Assembly: GCA_019058275.1 (NCBI GenBank)
Contig: JAHLVW010000050.1
Span: 1 to 64,000, forward strand
DNA: 64,000 nucleotides
From: Candidatus Heimdallarchaeota archaeon
Lineage (GTDB): Archaea; Asgardarchaeota; Heimdallarchaeia; JABLTI01
Direction of reading: 5' to 3'
Numbering within the stretch: position 1 is the first letter of the stretch; every line of letters begins with the position of its first letter. The translations under genes and the position numbers were made by a program. Positions 58,674 to 64,000 of this stretch are shown piece by piece. The notes under the pieces are model-generated. The model was not told the DNA's origin. It saw nothing but the letters and a program-made list of their open reading frames with translations, and did not search any database.

Positions 58674-59553
58674 CTTCTTTTATCTTTGGTCCTTCGCCTG
58701 TTAACTCTTTTATGAATTCCCTAGTTAATTCTACTACGGGAGTATCATGTGCTGCTTTACTGCTTCCTAAATCAACAAATGTACAATTTAGCAAAGTATT
58801 TGCTACTCTTAAAGCAAAATCAGCTTCATGGACTTTATCTAAGGATGCTCCAACTAGAATGAGACGTTGATTAATCTTTGGTAAAAGATCCCAACTATTA
58901 TATTTGGCCATATCAAATATGACTTCTCGCAATTTTCTTGGGTTGGCTTCTCCAATGGATCGCATATATGCTTCTGATTGTTCTGGCTCTCTCTTTCTAT
59001 CTACCCAAATATATCCAAGTAAAAATAGCAATAAAGGTTTCACCATTCGGATAAAGAATATTGGTGTTATCTTAAACATAAAAATTAGCCATCTTGGATA
59101 ATGAAATTCTACTCCTGGGCCAACAAGTACAGATCCCAATGGAGTAATTGTTTGTGTAGCTAAATTTTCTAAAATTTGGGTTCCGCCTAAAGAGCTTGCA
59201 ACACAAACATATTTTGTTTTGTCTAACCCAAGAGCTTTTTCTACATCGGAGAGATCTTCACTAATACGTTTTATTGTTACCTCAGCTTTTTTTACTAATT
59301 TACTTGATGTTTTTTCTCGGCTTTCAATATAGTATACTTTGTAATTTTCGTTTAGTTCTTCTACAACCTTCTCCCATCGTGGAAACACTGTAACCATTCC
59401 AGGTATGAAGTAAATAGCAATATCTTCTTTGGGTTGTTTAACTTTATCAAAAATAAGCACATATAGTTCACTACCATCAGAAACTTTCACAAATTGCTCC
59501 TTTGCACTTCGTTCATATTCAGATTTTGTTTCCTTTGCTTTCTTTCGACCCAT
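58642..59553 (-). CDS. Alpha/beta hydrolase
   Basis: A 303-aa alpha/beta hydrolase fold protein. Nucleophile S121 in A-S-S-L-G (the usual G-x-S-x-G, first Gly replaced by Ala), acid in VGASLDKVH, and base His in KAAHDTPVV. A hydrophobic stretch (IFFIRMVKPLLLFLLGYIWV) in the cap suggests membrane association or lipid substrate. Its 3' end overlaps the polB 3' end by 32 bases. ATG 59553. Confidence 0.8.
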   Translation of the reverse strand: MGRKKAKETKSEYERSAKEQFVKVSDGSELYVLIFDKVKQPKEDIAIYFIPGMVTVFPRWEKVVEELNENYKVYYIESREKTSSKLVKKAEVTIKRISEDLSDVEKALGLDKTKYVCVASSLGGTQILENLATQTITPLGSVLVGPGVEFHYPRWLIFMFKITPIFFIRMVKPLLLFLLGYIWVDRKREPEQSEAYMRSIGEANPRKLREVIFDMAKYNSWDLLPKINQRLILVGASLDKVHEADFALRVANTLLNCTFVDLGSSKAAHDTPVVELTREFIKELTGEGPKIKEVILQPDHQES

Positions 59554-59662
59554 CTTGATTACACCATCGTTATATTTTATTGGCTTTATCTGCTTTTACC
59601 TTTAAGAAATAAATATGTTATTCTAATTTGCATAAGTTTTAGTTAGTTGGATGAATCGTTTC

Positions 59663-60694
59663 TTACCTAGACCTTTTCTTCTTTGTTTTTTCTTTCGCTG
59701 CTTCTAGAGCTTTTTGTCGTTTTTCTTTTTGATGTTCCTCTGCTTCCTTTTCGTGTTTTGCTAGCCACATTAATGTAATATCTTCTATTGAGATTCCAGA
59801 AGTTTTAATGTCGATAAAGTTACCACTTTCAATAACTCTATCATGAATATCACCTGCTTCTTTTTTACTGCCAGCAAAGAAACGACACATACTACCTATC
59901 ATTTCATATCGAGGCCAAATATCTTCAGCTTCTTTCTTAGACATTTCACCTTTAGGGATAACCATGATATCAAACATATAATTGAATTCAGATTGGAGTT
60001 CAGACACGTCGATCATTCCTCGCACAGTGCCACCTAATGCTATTAGAAGAATTTTATCACAGAGAACATCTACAACTTCGGGATCATGGTCAACAAGAAC
60101 AAGTGTTCGCTCCCTCCCTTGTTTCTCTAGAAAGTCTAATACAACTTGTTTCCTACGAAAATCAATACCATTTGTAGGTTCATCTGCAAATAGTATTTCG
60201 GGATTCTTTTGCAAACCAACACATAATCTAGTTATTGCTTTCTGTCCTTCGCTAAAAGTCTCAAGTTTTGTATTCCATAAATGATCTAATTGTAATTCCT
60301 CGATGAAATCTTTTGCTAAAGCCATATCTCCATTTGTTACTTTTACGAAGAAATTGAGAGTTTGTTTTAATGTTAGTTTCTTTTGGAAATCCATAGCAGG
60401 TGATACAAAACTAATTCTCTTCCTAACTTCTTTTATTTCTTTAACTATGTCATATCCACAAACTTGTGCATCTCCACCATCTGGTGAATAGATAGTAGAA
60501 AGGGTTTTCAGCAAAGTAGTTTTTCCAGAACCATTGGGACCAAGTAATGCGAGAGATAATCCCTTTGGTAAATCAAACGTTATGCCGTCAAGGATTCTCT
60601 TTTTACCAATAGTTACTCCATCCTTTTTTCGTGTGAACAGACTAGTAGGAAATTCTTTGATTAATCCGTCAGATTGAATAATTTGGTTTACCAT
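59663..60694 (-). CDS. ABC exporter ATP-binding subunit
   Basis: A 343-aa ABC ATPase of the ABC-2 exporter type. Walker A GPNGSGKT (52-59), Q-loop region FVSPAMDFQ, signature FSEGQ (147-151, for LSGGQ) and Walker B EILFADEP (166-173), then H-loop VDHDPEV. A C-terminal extension of about 110 residues ends in a Lys/Glu coiled coil (EKRQKALEAAKEKTKKKRSR). Start ATG is 12 bases after the permease stop; the two form an exporter. Confidence 0.92.
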   Translation of the reverse strand: MVNQIIQSDGLIKEFPTSLFTRKKDGVTIGKKRILDGITFDLPKGLSLALLGPNGSGKTTLLKTLSTIYSPDGGDAQVCGYDIVKEIKEVRKRISFVSPAMDFQKKLTLKQTLNFFVKVTNGDMALAKDFIEELQLDHLWNTKLETFSEGQKAITRLCVGLQKNPEILFADEPTNGIDFRRKQVVLDFLEKQGRERTLVLVDHDPEVVDVLCDKILLIALGGTVRGMIDVSELQSEFNYMFDIMVIPKGEMSKKEAEDIWPRYEMIGSMCRFFAGSKKEAGDIHDRVIESGNFIDIKTSGISIEDITLMWLAKHEKEAEEHQKEKRQKALEAAKEKTKKKRSR

Positions 60695-60706
60695 TTTTTG
60701 TCCTCC

Positions 60707-61639
60707 TTAATAAAACTCAATGGTTCCTCTCCTTCGAGCAATTTGAGTCATCCATTTCACAAAGAAGTAAGTGCCAACAGCAAATACAGCACAAACTGCT
60801 ATGTTAATTAAAATCATATGACCATATGTCAGACCTGCAAAGTCTGTTTTATCACTGAAAAATGAGACATCCGGGAATAGAGCTGATGTATCATGTTCGA
60901 TAAGATATTTTCTGAATGCATATTGACCTGTTACAATAGGTATACATACAGCAATTACAGGCCACCACCAACCAAATTGTGAGAAAAATTCAATCATGAA
61001 GAAATACCCTCCAATAATTCGAATAATGTATAGCATAATTCGAACAATTGTTGTAGTTTGTTTTACTAGTAAAGTTATAGACCCCATTAACAGACTAATG
61101 CACATCATGAATAAATAAGAAAAGAAGATTAATGGTATTAGCATAAAGAACTCTTGAGCAGAATGTGGAAGAAGATTCATACCTAATTCTTCATTTTTTA
61201 ATAATGCAAATGTTGGTAGAGTTGTTATAAGGAATATTACAAAAAACTTCAAGCTTGATGATATGTATCTCCCAACCATTACTCCCAATGTATCAACATT
61301 ATTTGTTATAAGATAACCCATTGTTCCACGAGCTGATTCCTCTCTTAAACAAAATGCTGTTTCCTCATAATTACCAGTAAACATTGTCCAATAGGCTGAT
61401 GAAGTCAACAGAAACAATGAAAACGAATAATCAGGTGCAAAAGCACTATCACCTGAACCAACTGATAGACCAAGAAATCCATAAGCAACGAGATTAGTGA
61501 TTGTCCATAAGAGTTGGATAACAATATCTGATTTGTATTGCCAATCAGTAATTAGATTTCTTTTAACAGTTGCTAATGTTACAACAAAAGTAGATGATAG
61601 AGCCCGTTCATGATTCGTATCTGATTTGAAAACACTCAC
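60707..61639 (-). CDS. ABC-2 type permease
   Basis: A 310-aa membrane protein with six predicted helices and an N-terminal cytosolic segment (about 1-40), the layout of ABC-2 transporters. It precedes its ATPase in the operon. The substrate is unknown; such systems export lipids, glycans or drugs. Confidence 0.85.
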   Translation of the reverse strand: MSVFKSDTNHERALSSTFVVTLATVKRNLITDWQYKSDIVIQLLWTITNLVAYGFLGLSVGSGDSAFAPDYSFSLFLLTSSAYWTMFTGNYEETAFCLREESARGTMGYLITNNVDTLGVMVGRYISSSLKFFVIFLITTLPTFALLKNEELGMNLLPHSAQEFFMLIPLIFFSYLFMMCISLLMGSITLLVKQTTTIVRIMLYIIRIIGGYFFMIEFFSQFGWWWPVIAVCIPIVTGQYAFRKYLIEHDTSALFPDVSFFSDKTDFAGLTYGHMILINIAVCAVFAVGTYFFVKWMTQIARRRGTIEFY

Positions 61640-61832
61640 TATTTATCACTTCATTCACAATAATATTTCTCACTTCTCTCAGGTGAGGAGTTCTAACATG
61701 AACTACAGTATTATTGGGGGAAAAAAAGTTTGTGTATTTTTGCTAGGAGAATTGAGATATTAGACTAGCAATTGCACTCAATTTGATTTGTGTAATAAAA
61801 ATAGAGTATAAATGAGTTGGTAAACTAGTTCC

Positions 61833-62273
61833 TTACCACTCATCATCATAATCTTCAGAGTCCCATTCGCCAGCATCAGATGGTAGTTCCCATTTTTCCT
61901 CATCCTCTAACCATAGCTCTGCATCAGATACCATTTCAATTGGTTTAGTTTTCTTTGGTTTTGCTTTTGATTTCTTACTTTTAGTCTTTGATGCTCCTTT
62001 CTCAAGTCTTTCTTTAGTTTTAGCTGCCGCTTCTTTTGCTTTCTGTTTCTTAGCTGCAGGGGTTATCCAGCTAACTTTTACAGCAAATTCACCGCCTTTT
62101 TTAGTAGATACATACTCAATTACACAATTTAATTTATTTTGTTTGAGATCTACTTCAAATTCGGATCCTTGCCAAATTATGTCTGGAATACTTTCATCTA
62201 AGGAATCTGAGAGCATCATGAATAGCTCAACAAGTGCTTCTTTGTTTACTTGCTTAGTCAGCGAATATTTCAC
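61833..62273 (-). CDS. Amphi-Trp-like protein with basic and acidic tails
   Basis: A 146-aa protein. Residues 1-72 (MKYSLTKQVNKEALVELFMM, then EYVSTKKGGEFAVKVSW) resemble the amphi-Trp domain: N-terminal helix, beta pair, closing Trp. Residues about 73-112 are Lys/Ala-rich, and 113-146 are very acidic with four Trp (WLEDEEKWELPSDAGEW). The charge reversal may drive self-association or nucleic acid binding. The link to amphi-Trp is by pattern, moderate. Confidence 0.6.
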   Translation of the reverse strand: MKYSLTKQVNKEALVELFMMLSDSLDESIPDIIWQGSEFEVDLKQNKLNCVIEYVSTKKGGEFAVKVSWITPAAKKQKAKEAAAKTKERLEKGASKTKSKKSKAKPKKTKPIEMVSDAELWLEDEEKWELPSDAGEWDSEDYDDEW

Positions 62274-62400
62274 TTTTTACCCACGTCCTTTTGAATAGCA
62301 GATTATTACAGAGCTTGTTTTTGTTTTCTGTAATTTATACTTTACCATTGACTTCTTAAAATGTAAAAATTCTAGAGTATTTGCTTAAATATAACAGTTA

Positions 62401-62421
62401 AAATATAGAAAGTCTATATTT
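62401..62421. promoter_or_regulatory. Perfect inverted repeat in promoter of helical-repeat gene
   Basis: AAATATAGA (62401-62409) and TCTATATTT (62413-62421) are exact inverted copies around a three-base spacer. The right arm overlaps the likely TATA box (TATATTTAAA), 40 bases before the start codon, so a bound dimer would block initiation. A candidate operator. Confidence 0.45.
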
Positions 62422-62460
62422 AAACATGTTAGTAGTAAATAAGTAATTGAACTCGAGGTT

Positions 62461-63714
62461 TTGAAGTTGAAAGAAGCAGAGAAAATCTATAGCTCATTAG
62501 AAGAAGCATGTTCAGAAGGGAATTTCACTAGTGTAGAAGAATTTATCCAAGAACTTGAAAATCTTACGAAAGAACATGATAGTGCCAATGAGATTTATTC
62601 TAAAGCGATAATTAGGGCTCTTGAGACATTTAAGGGAAGATTTTCTTCGACGAAAGTCAAGAAATTCATAACCAATGTTGAGGACTTAATACGAAAGAAT
62701 CCGAATGATGAAAATCTTAGAAGTAATTATGCTAAAGCCCTACGTTCTTCGTTAATAGTTATGAGTACTAAAGGTCAACCAAACGCCATGAAAGAAATCA
62801 TGACTTATCTCGAGGATTTAGCTACTAGTAATCCTGAGAATATAATTATTCATGAAGAGCTTTCCATAGCATCGCATGAAATAGCTAATTATTGGAAGAG
62901 TAGAGGAGATTTTAAAGCTCTAAGAGATCGAACCCAGAAATTTAGGGAGTTAGCTGGTAAATTCCCAGACAATGAGAAAATCAAGTTAAACCTTTCAAAA
63001 TCGCTTGTTTTGGAAATTGATAGTTCAAATAAAAGAGATATCGCTAAAATTGATACTATTTTATTAGAAATTCAAGAAATATCAGAATCTATGCCAAGAA
63101 ATGTTGGACTACAATTAGAGTGGGTACATGCTTATAGGACTGCTATGGATAGAAGTTATGAAAAACCAGAAGATGCTAAACGATGGTTAGATTCCATGAA
63201 GAAAATTACATCAGATAAAAAAAATGAATCTTTCACAGTGGAGTTAGCTAGAGGATACTTGAATACTATAGCAAACCTTGGACAGCAAAATCGTGAGGAA
63301 TTATCTAAACACCTGGATGAACTTGAAATGCTTACAGATATAACAAAGGATAACCTTGAATTACAAACAATTTATGCACAAAGCTTGATCACTTCCTTGC
63401 AAATCATTGGTATTAGTAATATGAAAGAAACAAATGAAATAATGGATGAGATTAAAGAATTAGCTACTAATTTCTCAACTAATAATGTGATTTTAAAAAT
63501 TTATGTTGAATCTTTAATTGGTGTTATTGGTTTACTAGTACAAGAGCAAAAAGCTGAAGAGATTATACCATTACTAAAGCAGTTTGAAGCTCTAGATGAA
63601 AGATATCCAAAAGATCAATTTATACAACAAACCTATGATCAATTAATGGATACTTTGAAAATGATTGGTTTTAAGAAAGCTAAAAAGAAGCCAAGAAAAA
63701 TGGAGTACATGTAG
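62461..63714 (+). CDS. Helical-repeat protein, paralogue of the 38-kb gene
   Basis: A 417-aa all-helical protein of about nine to ten units of roughly 40 residues with the pattern of the 38.2-kb paralogue (IRKNPNDENLRSNYAKALRS, then LATSNPENIIIHEELSIASH, and LATNFSTNNVILKIYVESLI). No catalytic motif. Start TTG 62461 or TTG 62467; GAGGT lies directly before. It probably forms a solenoid for protein binding, like TPR proteins. Confidence 0.7.
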   Translation: MKLKEAEKIYSSLEEACSEGNFTSVEEFIQELENLTKEHDSANEIYSKAIIRALETFKGRFSSTKVKKFITNVEDLIRKNPNDENLRSNYAKALRSSLIVMSTKGQPNAMKEIMTYLEDLATSNPENIIIHEELSIASHEIANYWKSRGDFKALRDRTQKFRELAGKFPDNEKIKLNLSKSLVLEIDSSNKRDIAKIDTILLEIQEISESMPRNVGLQLEWVHAYRTAMDRSYEKPEDAKRWLDSMKKITSDKKNESFTVELARGYLNTIANLGQQNREELSKHLDELEMLTDITKDNLELQTIYAQSLITSLQIIGISNMKETNEIMDEIKELATNFSTNNVILKIYVESLIGVIGLLVQEQKAEEIIPLLKQFEALDERYPKDQFIQQTYDQLMDTLKMIGFKKAKKKPRKMEYM

Positions 63715-63824
63715 TATATGAGATAGACATTACTTGCTATATTCTCGATAAGAATCATTTTTCAAGTTTTGAAATCAAAAATTCTAATTATCTACATAAG
63801 TATGTTTACTGGGATTAACTTCTA

Positions 63825-63968
63825 ATGAAAAGGTTAAAACTAAAACCGTTTTTCTTAGTTTTTATACAAGTATTGTTCTTTGTTTTACTGGGGTTTGCTA
63901 TCTTTTGTAGTGCCCCACCTGAAGGATTTCCTGATGAACCAATAGATGGAATCGGAAAAGGTCCATAA
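63825..63968 (+). CDS. Tiny membrane or lipoprotein-like peptide
   Basis: A 47-aa frame from ATG 63825 to TAA 63968: basic start (MKRLKLK), one hydrophobic stretch (PFFLVFIQVLFFVLLGFAIF), a cysteine at a lipobox-like place (FAIFC), then a Pro/Gly-rich acidic tail (PPEGFPDEPIDGIGKGP). It could be a small lipoprotein or single-pass peptide. Codon use fits the neighbours, but the length is at the limit of confidence. Confidence 0.5.
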   Translation: MKRLKLKPFFLVFIQVLFFVLLGFAIFCSAPPEGFPDEPIDGIGKGP

Positions 63969-64000
63969 ACAAGAACTCCCCTTTCTCTCTTTTTCTTTAA

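Overview
The window is AT-rich archaeal chromosome. The archaeal calls rest on A-type ATPase catalytic subunits A and B, an Spt5/NusG with NGN plus KOW domains, a 55-residue SecE/Sec61-gamma, a RIO2 kinase, an archaeal type IV pilin with a class III signal peptide, TrmB-like and ArsR-like regulators, a family B DNA polymerase, and a tRNA-Val with encoded CCA. TATA-like boxes precede several genes and GTG/TTG starts are common. The large set of lineage-specific helical-repeat proteins, longin-like/V4R sensors and MFS paralogues would suit an Asgard-type archaeon, but that placement is inference and no rRNA is present to test it. No CRISPR array, insertion sequence or rRNA was seen.

Layout. 0.5-3.4 kb: tldD-pmbA pair. 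3.5-6.7 kb: CTP synthase, ArsR-like regulator, RIO2 kinase. 6.7-9.4 kb: a frameshifted PAP2 phosphatase and an HdrD-like iron-sulfur protein broken by an in-frame TAA. 9.5-15.9 kb: DUF389 membrane protein, an unknown protein, a pilin, a flotillin/NfeD pair (three hairpins between them and a seven-fold hexapeptide repeat in the NfeD-like protein), and a galU with a short deletion. 16-20.5 kb: atpA-atpB, spt5, secE. 20.7-27.4 kb: a frameshifted MFS exporter, ftsZ, a GPT/DPAGT1-like phosphoglycosyltransferase, iorAB. 27.6-33 kb: a polytopic acyltransferase-like protein, a zinc-ribbon protein, a SUKH-like protein, and a 762-residue protein joining a TrmB-like winged helix to a very long coiled coil.

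33-37.9 kb holds an operon whose middle gene is a Dna2-like nuclease-helicase: an Fe-S RecB-type nuclease, a barrel domain, then an SF1B helicase, all in one reading frame but cut by a TGA between nuclease and helicase and by a TAA at the conserved Gln of helicase motif II. 38-42.8 kb: helical-repeat protein, tandem M32 carboxypeptidases, a tail-anchored protein, then tRNA-Val. 43-49.2 kb: four MFS paralogues, the first with an apparent N-terminal frameshift. 49.4-51.1 kb: a compact operon of two related small membrane proteins and a longin-like/V4R soluble sensor, the best candidate here for an undescribed signalling module. 51-54.7 kb: divergent PaaK-type adenylate-forming enzymes and an M23-like protein. 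54.8-58.7 kb: SRAP/HMCES protein followed by a family B polymerase whose exonuclease motifs are degraded. 58.6-64 kb: alpha/beta hydrolase, ABC exporter, amphi-Trp-like protein, a second helical-repeat protein and a tiny membrane or lipoprotein-like peptide.

A recurring theme is broken reading frames: at least eight lesions in six genes, while core genes such as pyrG, atpA, atpB, ftsZ and spt5 look intact. Some lesions lie in A-runs and could be sequencing errors. Others (an inferred deletion of about 11 bp in galU and three clean nonsense codons) look more like real mutations. Read-level evidence would decide.
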